DNA of 64,000 bases from Burkholderiaceae bacterium (GTDB lineage: Bacteria; Pseudomonadota; Gammaproteobacteria; Burkholderiales; Burkholderiaceae_C): assembly GCA_016790575.1 (NCBI GenBank), contig JAEUOU010000028.1, forward strand, positions 62,001-126,000, read 5' to 3'. The translations under genes and the position numbers were made by a program. The notes under the pieces were generated by a model, which did not search any database, had not been told where the DNA came from, and saw only the letters and a list, made by a program, of their open reading frames with translations. Shown piece after piece: positions 1 through 8,782 of this stretch. Position 1 is the first letter of the stretch; every line of letters begins with the position of its first letter.

Positions 1-70
1 TAGCTCAGTTGGTTAGAGCGCAGCATTCATAATGCTGATGTCCCAGGTTCAAGTCCCGGTACCACCACCA
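1..70 (+). tRNA. tRNA-Met (CAT), elongator type, 5' end cut off
   Basis: The cloverleaf can be followed from position 8 of the tRNA: D-stem gctc/gagc, anticodon stem cagca/tgctg around a loop with CAT, T-stem ccagg/cccgg with loop ttcaagt, 3' acceptor strand taccacc and an encoded ACCA end. The first seven acceptor bases lie before the window. The 3' strand predicts a GGTGGTA 5' strand, typical of elongator rather than initiator tRNA-Met. Confidence 0.95.
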
Positions 71-75
71 TACTG

Positions 76-108
76 AAAACCCCAGCCCGATTAGGCTGGG
101 GTTTTTTC
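76..108 (+). terminator. Rho-independent terminator of the tRNA-Met gene
   Basis: A 12-bp stem (AAAACCCCAGCC with GGCTGGGGTTTT) around a CGATTA loop is followed by further T residues. It starts six bases after the tRNA CCA end. Confidence 0.9.
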
Positions 109-154
109 TTCTGGCTGCTACACTGCGCCCGCCCACAGCTTCTGGACAGACACC

Positions 155-502
155 ATGAACCGCTGCCTCAAACTCCTGCTGCCCTTCGCCTTGGCCGCTG
201 CGACCTGCGCCTTGCAGGCACAGACCCTCAAGCGACCGTTTCCGCCCCATGCCTTGCGCGGCAACCTGATAGTGACCGCGCCACCGGAAGTCACGCTAGA
301 CGGACGCGCGGACCGACTCTCCCCGGGCGCCCGTATCCGCAATACCCAGAACACGATTGCCCTGTCAGGCAGCCTGGTAGGTCAGGAGCTGGTTGTCAAC
401 TACGCCCGGGATGCGGCGGGACTGCTGCACGAAGTCTGGATCCTGACCGAGACCGAGGCCGCCGAAAAGCGGCCCACTGCGGCCGACCTCGCCCGCCGCT
501 GA
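155..502 (+). CDS. Small exported protein of unknown function
   Basis: This 115-residue protein starts with a textbook Sec signal peptide: basic MNRC, a hydrophobic core of about 15 residues and a probable cleavage after LQA near residue 22. The mature part, roughly 93 residues, has no cysteine, is rich in charged residues and contains a predicted beta-rich stretch around VTAPPEVTLDGRADRLSPG. I do not recognise a named family. It lies between the tRNA-Met terminator and miaB on the same strand, so it probably has its own promoter. A periplasmic location is inferred from the signal peptide only. Confidence 0.7.
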   Translation: MNRCLKLLLPFALAAATCALQAQTLKRPFPPHALRGNLIVTAPPEVTLDGRADRLSPGARIRNTQNTIALSGSLVGQELVVNYARDAAGLLHEVWILTETEAAEKRPTAADLARR

Positions 503-558
503 ACCGGGCGGGGGGCGACATCCCGACGGCGACGGGCCTAAGGGGCAAACCAACCGCC

Positions 559-605
559 TTTTGAGCCCATACCCATGGCAAAACGGTCATGTTTTGCTAT
601 CCTTT
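559..605 (-). repeat. Dispersed 29-bp-core repeat, copy G (upstream of miaB)
   Basis: On the minus strand the core AGCA-N6-GACC-N5-GCCATGGGTA runs from 598 to 570 with the same spacing as six other copies. This is the most divergent copy (GCCATGGGTA instead of RCGCTGGGTA). It fills the gap between the exported-protein gene and miaB and reaches to about 20 bp before the miaB start codon. Confidence 0.7.
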
Positions 606-624
606 TTCATACCATCAATTCGCC

Positions 625-1977
625 ATGTCCAAGAAAGTTTTCATCAAAACCTTCGGCTGCCAGATGAACGAGTACGACTCGGACAAGATGGCCGATGTGC
701 TGGGCGCCGCCGAGGGCTACGAGCCCACGCAGGACGTCGAAGAAGCCGACCTGATCCTGTTCAACACCTGCTCGGTGCGCGAAAAGGCGCAGGAGAAGGT
801 GTTTTCCGACCTGGGCCGGGTGCAGCACCTGAAACAAAAAGGCGTGCTGATCGGCGTGGGCGGTTGTGTGGCCAGCCAGGAAGGCGCCGAAATCATCAAA
901 CGGGCGCCGTATGTGGACGTGGTGTTCGGCCCGCAGACCCTGCACCGTCTGCCCGAGATGCTCAAGGCCCGCGCGCGTCAGGCACGCCCGCAGGTGGACA
1001 TCAGCTTTCCCGAGATCGAGAAGTTCGACCACCTGCCCCCGGCACGCGTCGACGGCGCCTCGGCTTTTGTGTCGATCATGGAAGGCTGCAGCAAATACTG
1101 CAGCTACTGCGTCGTGCCCTACACCCGGGGCGAAGAGGTCAGCCGCCCGTTCGAGGACGTGCTGGTCGAGGTGGCCGGACTGGCCGATCAGGGGGTGAAA
1201 GAAGTCACGCTGCTGGGCCAGAACGTGAACGCCTACCGCGGCGCGATGGGCGACAGCGGCGAGATCGCCGACTTCGCCCTGCTGATCGAGTACGTGGCCG
1301 ACATCCCCGGCATCGAGCGCATCCGCTACACCACCAGCCACCCCAACGAGTTCACCCAGCGGCTGATCGACGTCTATGCCAAGGTGCCCAAACTCGTCAG
1401 CCACCTGCACCTGCCGGTGCAGCACGGCAGTGACCGCATCCTGATGGCCATGAAGCGCGGCTACACCGCCATGGAATACAAGAGCACGATCCGCAAGCTG
1501 CGCGCCGTGCGCCCGGACATGGCCATGAGCAGCGACTTCATCGTCGGCTTCCCCGGCGAGACCGAAGACGATTTCGGCAAGATGATGAAGCTGATCGAGG
1601 ACGTGGGCTACGACACCAGCTTCAGCTTCATCTTCAGCCCCCGGCCGGGCACACCCGCCGCCAACCTGCCCGACGACACCCCGCACGAGGTCAAGCTGCG
1701 GCGCCTGCAGCACCTGCAGGCCACCATCGAGGCCAACGTGCGCCGCATCAGCGACAGCCGCGTCGGCACGGTGCAGCGCATTCTGGTGGAGCGCCCCGCG
1801 CGCAAGGACCCGACCGAGCTGGCCGGCCGCACCGCCTGCAACCGCGTGGTGAACTTTCCCGGCGGCCCGAACGCGGCGCGCCTGATCGGCCAGATGGTGG
1901 ATGTGCGCATCACCCAGGCCTACCCGCACTCACTGCGGGGCGAAGTGCTGCTGGCCGAATCGGTGACGACCGCCTGA
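625..1977 (+). CDS. miaB: tRNA-2-methylthio-N6-dimethylallyladenosine synthase MiaB
   Basis: MiaB is a radical-SAM methylthiotransferase that adds the 2-methylthio group to i6A37 of tRNAs reading UNN codons. The 450-residue product has the family layout. An N-terminal UPF0004 domain carries the auxiliary cluster cysteines C12 (FGCQMN), C49 (FNTCSVR) and C81 (GGCVAS). The radical-SAM motif C155-x3-C159-x2-C162 (CSKYCSYC) follows, and a TRAM domain ends the protein. I chose ATG 625 ([15 protein letters not shown]); an in-frame ATG at 589 would put the N-terminus inside repeat copy G. The gene stands alone between the exported protein and the convergent ffh. Confidence 0.97.
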   Translation: MSKKVFIKTFGCQMNEYDSDKMADVLGAAEGYEPTQDVEEADLILFNTCSVREKAQEKVFSDLGRVQHLKQKGVLIGVGGCVASQEGAEIIKRAPYVDVVFGPQTLHRLPEMLKARARQARPQVDISFPEIEKFDHLPPARVDGASAFVSIMEGCSKYCSYCVVPYTRGEEVSRPFEDVLVEVAGLADQGVKEVTLLGQNVNAYRGAMGDSGEIADFALLIEYVADIPGIERIRYTTSHPNEFTQRLIDVYAKVPKLVSHLHLPVQHGSDRILMAMKRGYTAMEYKSTIRKLRAVRPDMAMSSDFIVGFPGETEDDFGKMMKLIEDVGYDTSFSFIFSPRPGTPAANLPDDTPHEVKLRRLQHLQATIEANVRRISDSRVGTVQRILVERPARKDPTELAGRTACNRVVNFPGGPNAARLIGQMVDVRITQAYPHSLRGEVLLAESVTTA

Positions 1978-1992
1978 AATTGTTATCTTATT

Positions 1993-2045
1993 GATAGCAA
2001 ACAATGACCATTCCACGCTGGGTAATGGCCAAAAAAGCCTGAAAC
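1993..2045 (+). repeat. Dispersed 29-bp-core repeat, copy A (between miaB and ffh)
   Basis: The core AGCA-N6-GACC-N5-ACGCTGGGTA occupies 1996-2024 and is followed by ATGGCC and an A-run. It fills the gap between the convergent ends of miaB and ffh. I see no strong hairpin in it. Confidence 0.8.
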
Positions 2046-2061
2046 TCCGGTGTGGCGTGCC

Positions 2062-3441
2062 TCAGAACGGCATGCGCGGCATGCCGCCACCGCCCAGGCC
2101 CTTCATGCCGCCCATGCGCTTCATCATCTTCATGAGGCCGCCGCCCTTCATCTTCTTCATCATCTCCTGCATCTGCTCGAATTCCTTGAGCAGGCGGTTC
2201 ACTTCCTGAACCTGAACCCCGGCGCCCGCGGCGATGCGGCGCTTGCGGGTGGCTTTGAGCAGTTCGGGCTTGCGGCGCTCCAGCGGCGTCATGCTGTGGA
2301 TGATGCCCTGCTTGCGGGCGATGTCCTTCTCGGCGCGGCTGAGATCGGCTTCGGACGCCTTCGCGGCCATCTGCGTGGGCAGCTTGTCCATCAGGCTGGA
2401 CAGGCCGCCCATCTGCTTCATCTGCTGGATCTGGGCCAGGAAGTCGTTCAGGTCAAAACCCGCGCCGCTCTTGACCTTTTCGGCCAGCTTCTGCGCCGCC
2501 GCCATGTCGACGCCGGCCGTGACCTGTTCGACCAGGGCCACGATGTCGCCCATGCCCAGAATGCGCCCGGCATGGCGCTCGGCGTCGAACACCTCCAGGC
2601 CGTCAATCTTCTCGCTGGTGCCGGCGAACTTGATCGGCGCACCGGTGATCTGGCGCACCGACAGCGCCGCGCCGCCGCGCGAGTCGCCGTCGGTCTTGGT
2701 CAGGATGATGCCGGTCAGCGGCAACGCGTCCTTGAAGGCCCTGGCGGTGTTGGCCGCGTCCTGACCCTGCATGGCGTCGACCACGAACAGCGTTTCGACC
2801 GGCCGGAGCTCGGCGTGCAGTTCGCGGATCTCGCGCATCAGCGCTTCGTCAATCGCCAGCCGGCCGGCGGTGTCGACCAGCAGCACGTCGAAGTAGTGCT
2901 TGCGGGCGTAGTCGATGGCGGCGCGGGCAATGTCCAGCGGCTTCTGGTCCGGCGCGCTGGGAAACCATTCGGCCCCGGCCTGGCCGGTGACGGTCTTGAG
3001 CTGCTCGATGGCGGCGGGGCGGTAGACGTCGCCGGACACCGTCAGCACCTTCTTCTTGCGCTTTTCGATCAGGTGTTTGGCCAGCTTGGCGGTGGTGGTG
3101 GTCTTGCCGGCGCCCTGCAGGCCCGCCATCAGGATCACAGCCGGCGGCTGGGCGGCGAGATTGATGTCGGAAACACCCTCTCCCATCGTGGCGGCGAGTT
3201 CGCGGTTGACGATGCCCACCAGCGCCTGACCGGGCTTGAGCGAGCCCATGACCTCCTGACCCAGCGCTTTCTCCTTGACCCGTGCAATGAAGTCCCGCAC
3301 CACGGGCAAGGCGACATCGGCCTCCAGCAGCGCCATGCGCACTTCGCGCAGCATGTCGGTGACGTTGGACTCGGTGATGCGGGCCTGGCCGCTGATCTGC
3401 TTGACGAGGCGGGAGAGCTTTTCGGTGAGGGCGGAGGCCAT
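2062..3441 (-). CDS. ffh: Signal recognition particle protein Ffh
   Basis: Ffh is the SRP54 GTPase that binds 4.5S RNA and signal sequences of nascent membrane proteins and docks with FtsY. The 459-residue product has the N domain, then the G domain with P-loop GLQGAGKTTTT near residue 105, DTAGRL and TKTDGD, then a methionine-rich M domain. The tail (QMQEMMKKMKGGG onward) is typical of the signal-peptide groove. I start at ATG 3441 (MASALTEKLSRLV); an upstream in-frame extension of 29 codons has no homology that I recognise. It is divergent from the cytochrome c assembly gene, so the 87-bp gap holds both promoters. Confidence 0.97.
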   Translation of the reverse strand: MASALTEKLSRLVKQISGQARITESNVTDMLREVRMALLEADVALPVVRDFIARVKEKALGQEVMGSLKPGQALVGIVNRELAATMGEGVSDINLAAQPPAVILMAGLQGAGKTTTTAKLAKHLIEKRKKKVLTVSGDVYRPAAIEQLKTVTGQAGAEWFPSAPDQKPLDIARAAIDYARKHYFDVLLVDTAGRLAIDEALMREIRELHAELRPVETLFVVDAMQGQDAANTARAFKDALPLTGIILTKTDGDSRGGAALSVRQITGAPIKFAGTSEKIDGLEVFDAERHAGRILGMGDIVALVEQVTAGVDMAAAQKLAEKVKSGAGFDLNDFLAQIQQMKQMGGLSSLMDKLPTQMAAKASEADLSRAEKDIARKQGIIHSMTPLERRKPELLKATRKRRIAAGAGVQVQEVNRLLKEFEQMQEMMKKMKGGGLMKMMKRMGGMKGLGGGGMPRMPF

Positions 3442-3528
3442 GAGAGGAGTTCCCGGGAGGGCTGGGCGGCGCGGTTTTTGCATCAAGGGGTTCGATACCC
3501 CGCAAGAGCAAACGAATAAACTGTGCAC

Positions 3529-4335
3529 ATGATTCTATCGAGTGCCTCTCCCCTCAGCTGGGGTCTGGGCCTGTCGGCGGCTTTTGCCTATGCACTGACG
3601 GCCGCCGCAGGACAGCGTTTCGGGCTTGGCGCATTGCGCACGCTGTTGACCGGCGCCTGGCTTTTGCATGGCGCCTTGCTGGCCCTCGGGCTGGCCAGCG
3701 AGCCACCGCGTTTCGGTTTCGCGACCGCCATCTCATTTACCGCCTGGTTGGTGCTGACGATCTACGGTGTAGAGAGCCAGCTTTTTCCGCGAATGCGGGC
3801 GCGCTGGGCGATGGCAGGACTGGGCGGTATTGCGGTGTTGCTCGGGATGGCGTTTCCCGGCGCGGCGCTCGCACCCACCACCTCGGTCTGGCTGCCCTTG
3901 CATTGGGCCCTCGGAGTCGCATCCTACGGCCTGTTTGCGGTTGCGGCAGCGCATGCCTGGCTGATCTCGCGTGTCGAGCGCCAGATCCGGCTGGCGGCCG
4001 ACGCCCACAGCGGTATCCCGCTGCTGACGCTGGAGAGGCTGACGTTCCGCTTCATCGCTGCCGGATTCGCTCTTCTGTCTGCGACGCTGGTCGCAGGCTG
4101 GTTTTTCGGCGCCGGGTTGTACGGCAACAGCGCAACCGGATTGCGCTGGGACCACAAGACCATTTTCTCGCTGCTGTCATGGCTGACGATCGCGATCTTG
4201 TTGTTCGGCCGCCTGCGTTACGGATGGCGCGGCCGCAAGGCCATCCGGTTCGTCTATGGTGGCGCCGCACTGCTGCTTCTGGCCTACGCGGGCTCGCGCT
4301 TTGTCATGGAAGTACTGCTTGGGAAAGCCGCGTGA
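3529..4335 (+). CDS. CcsA/YpjD-like cytochrome c assembly family membrane protein
   Basis: This is a polytopic membrane protein of 268 residues with about eight hydrophobic segments. Near the C-terminus it has the signature of the CcsA/CcmC/YpjD family: LRWDHKTIFSLLSWLTIAIL followed by YGWRGRKAIRFVY. Proteins of this group handle haem for cytochrome c maturation, but the short YpjD-type members next to ffh in proteobacteria have no firmly assigned role. ATG 3529 is preferred over a GTG two codons upstream. Its stop overlaps the start of the PP0621-like gene, so it heads an operon running into pilSR. Confidence 0.85.
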   Translation: MILSSASPLSWGLGLSAAFAYALTAAAGQRFGLGALRTLLTGAWLLHGALLALGLASEPPRFGFATAISFTAWLVLTIYGVESQLFPRMRARWAMAGLGGIAVLLGMAFPGAALAPTTSVWLPLHWALGVASYGLFAVAAAHAWLISRVERQIRLAADAHSGIPLLTLERLTFRFIAAGFALLSATLVAGWFFGAGLYGNSATGLRWDHKTIFSLLSWLTIAILLFGRLRYGWRGRKAIRFVYGGAALLLLAYAGSRFVMEVLLGKAA

Positions 4336-4562
4336 AATACCTCGTCCTGCTCCTGGTCGTCCTGGTTGCCATCATGCTGTGGAAGAAGCGCCAGCGGCCC
4401 GCTCAAGGACAACCGAAGGCGACACCTTCAGCCACATCACACCCGCCGCTGGCCATGACCCGGTGTGAACGTTGCGGTATCCATCTGCCGGAGGCGGAAG
4501 CCGTTGAAGGGCGCAAGGGCTGGTACTGCGGCACTGCGCATCGCGACCAGTCGGAGTCCTGA
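4332..4562 (+). CDS. PP0621-family small membrane-anchored zinc-ribbon protein
   Basis: The product has 76 residues: an N-terminal transmembrane helix (VKYLVLLLVVLVAIMLW), a basic linker, and a C-terminal ribbon with C-x2-C (CERCG) and a second YCGTAH cluster that could bind zinc. This matches the small PP0621-type proteins encoded directly before pilS in many proteobacteria. The function is unknown. The GTG start at 4332 overlaps the upstream stop and its own TGA overlaps the pilS ATG, so it is translationally coupled on both sides. Confidence 0.8.
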   Translation: MKYLVLLLVVLVAIMLWKKRQRPAQGQPKATPSATSHPPLAMTRCERCGIHLPEAEAVEGRKGWYCGTAHRDQSES

Positions 4563-6286
4563 TGGCCGACATCAGGCACGTCGAGGAAGCCGGGCCGTCA
4601 TGGTTTTCGAGCCTGGCCCCGACACCCGACGACGACCCGACCACTCCACCACTGGCCGACGCTTTCGCCCGCCTCTGGCGCGGCTTCATGACCACCCGCG
4701 TCATGCTGGCGGCCGCCCTGCTGACGATCCAGGTCAGCCTCTACAACATGGCCAACGCCATGACCCTTTGGCTGGTGGTGCTGTGCGCCTTGTATCTGGC
4801 AGAAGCCTCCGCAGTCCGGCTGTTGGCAAAACCGCGTCCGCCCGGCCACCGGTTCGACGGCCAATGGGCGGTCACGGCGGCGGTCGATCTGTTGGTTTTT
4901 TCGGTGCTGCAAGCGGCCCAGTCAGCCAACATCAGTTACACACCGGTGTTTGCCCTGCCGGTCCTGATGGTATCGGTGCTGGGAACCGCCATGCTTGCCG
5001 GCGGCACGGCGGCACTCGCGACCCTGTTGTTGCTGGCCGATGCCCTTTGGTTTTCGCGGCCCGGCTCGCCCGGGGAACAGGCGGCCCGCCTGTTGCAGGC
5101 CGGGCTAACCGGTTTTGGTCTGCTGGTGGTTGCTTTTCTGACGAACCAGCTCGCGGTGCGACTCGCGCGGGAGGAAGCGACCGCACAACGCAACCGAAAA
5201 GCAGCACAGACGCAACTTCAGATCAACGAGGTAGTCATCGAGAACCTCAGTGACGGCGTGCTGGTTGTCCGCCATGATCACTGGGTCAGTGCCGCCAACC
5301 CGGCCAGCCACACCCTGATCGGCGACAACGGGGCATTGCCGGCCGTTCCCTTCAGCCTGATGGAAAACCCGGGCTGGTTTCCCTTGGTCGATGTGGTCCG
5401 TAAGACTCTGTCGACCCATTCCAACCAGAATGTCGATCTCGATCTGCGCGCCGAATCGGGACAGACATCCAGCCTGCGGGTGAGAAGCTGCCTGAGCCCA
5501 GGCGCCGGTGATGCAGGCAACGATCTGTGCGTACTGTTTCTTCAGGATCGCCGTGAGATCGAGGCGCGCATCCGAACCGAAAAACTGGCCGCCATGGGCC
5601 GGGTTTCGGCTGCCGTGGCGCATGAAATACGCAACCCTCTGGCCGCCATCAGCCAGGCCAATGCCTTGTTGCTGGAGGAGCTCGCTGACACCACCCAGCG
5701 TCGCCTGGCGTCCATCGTCCAGTCCCAGTCGCAGCGCCTGGCAGCAACCGTCGACGACATTCTTGATGTGGTGCGCATTGATCATCAAGACATGACCTAC
5801 CCACAACCCTTGCCTCTGGATGAACTGGTCTTGACCATCTGCAGCGAGTGGCGCCTCAGCTGCGGACTGCCGACCATCCTGGAAACCCATTTGCATGCCA
5901 ACGGCACAACCGTGCTTTTTCGACCCGAACATCTTCGCCGGGTCCTGGTGAATCTCTTGGACAACGCCGCGCGCCATGGGGACCCGACCGTGCCCATCCG
6001 TGTCGTCACTGGGCAGCTGACCGGCCGCTGCGAACTGGCCGTCTGGAGCGGTGGCCCACCGCTTGACGCAAGCGTCGAAAGGCACTTGTTCGAGCCGTTC
6101 TTCTCCTCAAACAGCCGCTCCAGCGGACTCGGGCTCTATATATGCCGGGAGTTGAGTAGCCGGTATGGAGCGGGCATCCAGTACCGACGGCGTCCATTTG
6201 ATGACGGCGGGGGGCTGGTCACCGGCAACGAGTTCTGCCTGACGATGACCGACCCGTCTGGCCGCTTTGGAGCACCCCTGCAATGA
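4562..6286 (+). CDS. pilS: Sensor histidine kinase PilS (type IV pilus regulation)
   Basis: PilS is the membrane kinase that phosphorylates PilR to control type IV pilin expression. The 574-residue product has about six transmembrane segments between residues 40 and 190, a PAS-like region near 220-330, a HisKA domain with H354 in AVAHEIRNPLAAI, and a HATPase domain with an N-box (NLLDNAARHG) and a G-box (SSGLGLYIC). Its start overlaps the PP0621-like stop and its stop overlaps the pilR start (ATGA). The pilin gene it would control is not in this window. Confidence 0.93.
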   Translation: MADIRHVEEAGPSWFSSLAPTPDDDPTTPPLADAFARLWRGFMTTRVMLAAALLTIQVSLYNMANAMTLWLVVLCALYLAEASAVRLLAKPRPPGHRFDGQWAVTAAVDLLVFSVLQAAQSANISYTPVFALPVLMVSVLGTAMLAGGTAALATLLLLADALWFSRPGSPGEQAARLLQAGLTGFGLLVVAFLTNQLAVRLAREEATAQRNRKAAQTQLQINEVVIENLSDGVLVVRHDHWVSAANPASHTLIGDNGALPAVPFSLMENPGWFPLVDVVRKTLSTHSNQNVDLDLRAESGQTSSLRVRSCLSPGAGDAGNDLCVLFLQDRREIEARIRTEKLAAMGRVSAAVAHEIRNPLAAISQANALLLEELADTTQRRLASIVQSQSQRLAATVDDILDVVRIDHQDMTYPQPLPLDELVLTICSEWRLSCGLPTILETHLHANGTTVLFRPEHLRRVLVNLLDNAARHGDPTVPIRVVTGQLTGRCELAVWSGGPPLDASVERHLFEPFFSSNSRSSGLGLYICRELSSRYGAGIQYRRRPFDDGGGLVTGNEFCLTMTDPSGRFGAPLQ

Positions 6287-7812
6287 CAAACTCCCTCAAC
6301 CGCGCAACGGTTGGTGTCCTGGTGGTCGACGACGAACCCGACCTGTGCACCCTGTACGAACTGACGCTCTTGCGTGAAGGCTATGAGGTCCGAACCGCCG
6401 GATCCCTGAAGGAAGCACTCTCCGCGCTGGAAGAAGCGAACTATGCCGCGGTCATCACCGACATGCGGCTGCCCGACGGTACCGGTCTGGATCTGCTGCG
6501 CGAACTGGCCCGGCTCGGCCGTTCCGAGAAGTCGATTGTCATCACAGCTTACGGCTCCGCAGAGAATGCCGTCGATGCGCTCAAGGCCGGAGCATTCGAC
6601 TACCTGACCAAACCGGTTGACCTGAAGGCGTTTCGAAACACCGTCGCACAACTCGTCGGCAATCGCGGCGAGCCAGCTACTGACACGGACCCATCCGGAA
6701 AACGGATGCTGTCGGGCACGCTCCGGCGAACGGACGGCCGGGTCACTCCGGCGTCGGGTCACAAACACTCGCCAGCGCTGGAGCGACTGGTGGGCCATTC
6801 AGAGCCGATCTGTCGACTGCGTCAGCAGATCGAAAAAGTGGCGCTGAGCATGGCCCCAGTGCTGGTGCGGGGCGAATCGGGTACCGGCAAGGAGCTGGTG
6901 GCCCGCTCCATCCATGATCGTAGCCACCGCTTCGCCGGGCCGTTTGTCGCCGTCAACTGCGGCGCCATCCCAGAGAGCCTGCTCGAAGCCGAATTTTTCG
7001 GCGCCCGCAAGGGCGCCTACACCGGCTCTACGCATGACCGCGAGGGCTATTTCCAGGCGGCCACGGGCGGCACGCTTTTTCTGGACGAAATTGGCGATCT
7101 GCCGCTGGCCATGCAGTCCAAATTGCTGCGGGTCATCCAGGAGCGCCGCGTCAGACCGATCGGCGCGACCCAGGAGGAGGCAGTCGACGTACGTATTGTC
7201 AGTGCCACACATAAGGACCTGGCCGGAGAGGTTCACAGCGGACGCTTCCGGCAGGACCTTTACTACCGGCTCAATGTCATCGAACTGAAGGTGCCCGCGT
7301 TACGCGAGCGTCGTGAGGACCTGCCACTGCTCTGCGAGAGCCTCATGCAGAGGATCGCCAGGGAATCGGGGATTACGCCACCTCTTTTGTCGCACGGGAC
7401 CATGGAACAACTGATGCAACACCCACTTACCGGCAATGTCCGGGAACTGGAGAACCTCTTGCATCGGGCGCTCGCCCTGGGCGAAGGCGGTGACCTGAGT
7501 TTCGAGAACCTGTCCTCCATGGCCACCGAACCGCCGGTGGCGCTGGCTTCGGCGTTGGCACCCCCGCCGGCACGGGCGCCCGAACCTGCGCGGGATGCAA
7601 CTGGCACCGACGACATTCCCGACAACCTGCAGGCATGGCTGGATGACCGGGAACGCGAAGTGCTGCAGAAAACTCTGGCAATGACGCGCTACAACCGCAC
7701 GGCTGCCGCGCAGCGCCTCGGGCTCAATCTCCGCCAGATGCGATACCGGATGGCCCGCCTGAACATCACGGTGCCCGGCTCCGGTGGCGCGGACGCCGAT
7801 GATCTGGCCTGA
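6283..7812 (+). CDS. pilR: Sigma-54-dependent response regulator PilR
   Basis: This is the NtrC-family activator partner of PilS (509 residues). The receiver domain carries the phosphorylatable D60 (VITDMRLPDG) and K in LTKPVD. The AAA+ domain has Walker A GESGTGKE at 197-204 and a sigma-54 contact loop. The C-terminal Fis-type helix-turn-helix is in NRTAAAQRLGLNLRQMRYRM. The sigma-54 loop reads GAYTGS from residue 244 instead of GAFTGA; the F-to-Y change is tolerated in some activators, while the final residue is less usual. Regulation of pilA is inferred from the family and from pairing with pilS. Confidence 0.93.
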   Translation: MTNSLNRATVGVLVVDDEPDLCTLYELTLLREGYEVRTAGSLKEALSALEEANYAAVITDMRLPDGTGLDLLRELARLGRSEKSIVITAYGSAENAVDALKAGAFDYLTKPVDLKAFRNTVAQLVGNRGEPATDTDPSGKRMLSGTLRRTDGRVTPASGHKHSPALERLVGHSEPICRLRQQIEKVALSMAPVLVRGESGTGKELVARSIHDRSHRFAGPFVAVNCGAIPESLLEAEFFGARKGAYTGSTHDREGYFQAATGGTLFLDEIGDLPLAMQSKLLRVIQERRVRPIGATQEEAVDVRIVSATHKDLAGEVHSGRFRQDLYYRLNVIELKVPALRERREDLPLLCESLMQRIARESGITPPLLSHGTMEQLMQHPLTGNVRELENLLHRALALGEGGDLSFENLSSMATEPPVALASALAPPPARAPEPARDATGTDDIPDNLQAWLDDREREVLQKTLAMTRYNRTAAAQRLGLNLRQMRYRMARLNITVPGSGGADADDLA

Positions 7813-7819
7813 AGCTGCG

Positions 7820-8377
7820 ATGCACACGTGGCGCAACGGATGGTGGACGGCGGCGAGCCCGCACCCCTCTCCCAATTTTGGTCCTCGACCGCGTGGCGCA
7901 GTTGTCGATCTGATCGTTGTCCACTCGATCAGCCTGCCACCGGGCGAGTATGGTGGCGACGCCGTGCTGGATTTCTTCAGCAACCGGCTCGACTGGACCG
8001 CCCACCCCTATTTCGCCGAGATTCGCGGCATGCAGGTTTCGGCCCATTTTTTCATTCGGCGCGACGGCGCGCTATGGCAATGCGTCGATGCCGACCAGCG
8101 GGCCTGGCATGCGGGGGCATCCCGCTATCGGGGTCGAACCAACTGCAATGACGATTCGGTGGGGATCGAACTGGAAGGGCTGGAGGGGAAAACCTTTACG
8201 GCGTGTCAATACGAAGTGCTGACTCGTGTGTGTCGCGCATTGGCGCGCCGATTCCCGATTCGTCATGTTGTCGGCCATGAACATATCGCACCGGGCCGCA
8301 AGGCCGACCCAGGCCCCGGCTTCGACTGGTTGAAGCTGCGCCGTCAGCTCGGCTGGTCACCTCCGTGTTTTCCCTGA
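7820..8377 (+). CDS. ampD: 1,6-anhydro-N-acetylmuramyl-L-alanine amidase AmpD
   Basis: AmpD is a cytoplasmic zinc amidase that splits anhydro-muropeptides during cell-wall recycling and so sets the AmpR/AmpC induction signal. The 185-residue product matches the E. coli length and pattern: PSPNFGPRP, VVHSISLPPGEYGG with the first zinc histidine, SAHFFIRRDG, and the C-terminal HVVGHEHIAPGRKADPGPGFDW with the remaining zinc ligands. I start at ATG 7820 because it aligns with E. coli AmpD; ATG 7799 is an in-frame alternative overlapping the end of pilR. Confidence 0.93.
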   Translation: MHTWRNGWWTAASPHPSPNFGPRPRGAVVDLIVVHSISLPPGEYGGDAVLDFFSNRLDWTAHPYFAEIRGMQVSAHFFIRRDGALWQCVDADQRAWHAGASRYRGRTNCNDDSVGIELEGLEGKTFTACQYEVLTRVCRALARRFPIRHVVGHEHIAPGRKADPGPGFDWLKLRRQLGWSPPCFP

Positions 8378-8615
8378 TGCATCCGCGTCAAGGGTCCGTC
8401 CGGCCATCAGTTTTACAGGCTTCGCCGGTTCGCAACCGTCATAGGCGATAGAGGATTCAAGCGGCGTTTCCGGGCCAAACCGCCTGGCAAGGCCCGTCAA
8501 TTCTTGGGATCGTGGGGAAAACGGCGTCTTTTCAAGGCTTGCGGGAAAGCGCTGCCACCGATGGCGACCGGGACACCTTCAGTTACGGATCTGACAATCC
8601 CAGTGGCTGGACAGT
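8378..8615. other. Intergenic region between ampD and the nrdA promoter
   Basis: There is no convincing gene in this stretch. One inverted repeat (CGGGCC at 8471-8476 with GGCCCG at 8491-8496) may form a hairpin but lacks a T-run, so I do not call it a terminator. I recognise no riboswitch. The next 170 bases hold the nrdA promoter and NrdR boxes. Confidence 0.5.
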
Positions 8616-8643
8616 TTGATTCGCCCTCAACCCACGATACACT
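8616..8643 (+). promoter_or_regulatory. Candidate sigma-70 promoter of nrdAB
   Basis: TTGATT at 8616-8621 and TACACT at 8638-8643 are 16 bp apart, each matching four of six consensus bases. The first NrdR-type box overlaps the -10 element, as expected for a repressor. Confidence 0.5.
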
Positions 8644-8685
8644 ACCGGTAGTGCCCAACAAGGCATCGCAACACTACCGGTAGTG
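8640..8685 (+). promoter_or_regulatory. Tandem NrdR-type operator boxes upstream of nrdA
   Basis: Two identical 14-bp palindromes, CACTACCGGTAGTG, lie at 8640-8653 and 8672-8685. Their centres are 32 bp apart, about three helical turns. Paired palindromes with CACTA/TAGTG ends and helical phasing in front of ribonucleotide reductase genes are the hallmark of NrdR, the ATP/dATP-sensing repressor. The nrdR gene itself is not in the window. Confidence 0.85.
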
Positions 8686-8782
8686 GTCCCGTTCAGCTCC
8701 CGGTGTGATTCGCAGCCGGCGCAGCCATCCGCCGACTGCCACCGCGTCAACCCGGACAACGCCAGCACAACGAGAGGAACTG

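Noticed and set aside
501-540. A third copy of the mpl-type GC-rich repeat
   Set aside because: Only a G-run and short similarity are shared; the hairpin and the conserved flanks are missing.
8378-8615. A cobalamin riboswitch before the ribonucleotide reductase genes
   Set aside because: No B12-box-like core or conserved stems were seen; the enzyme is class Ia and B12-independent.
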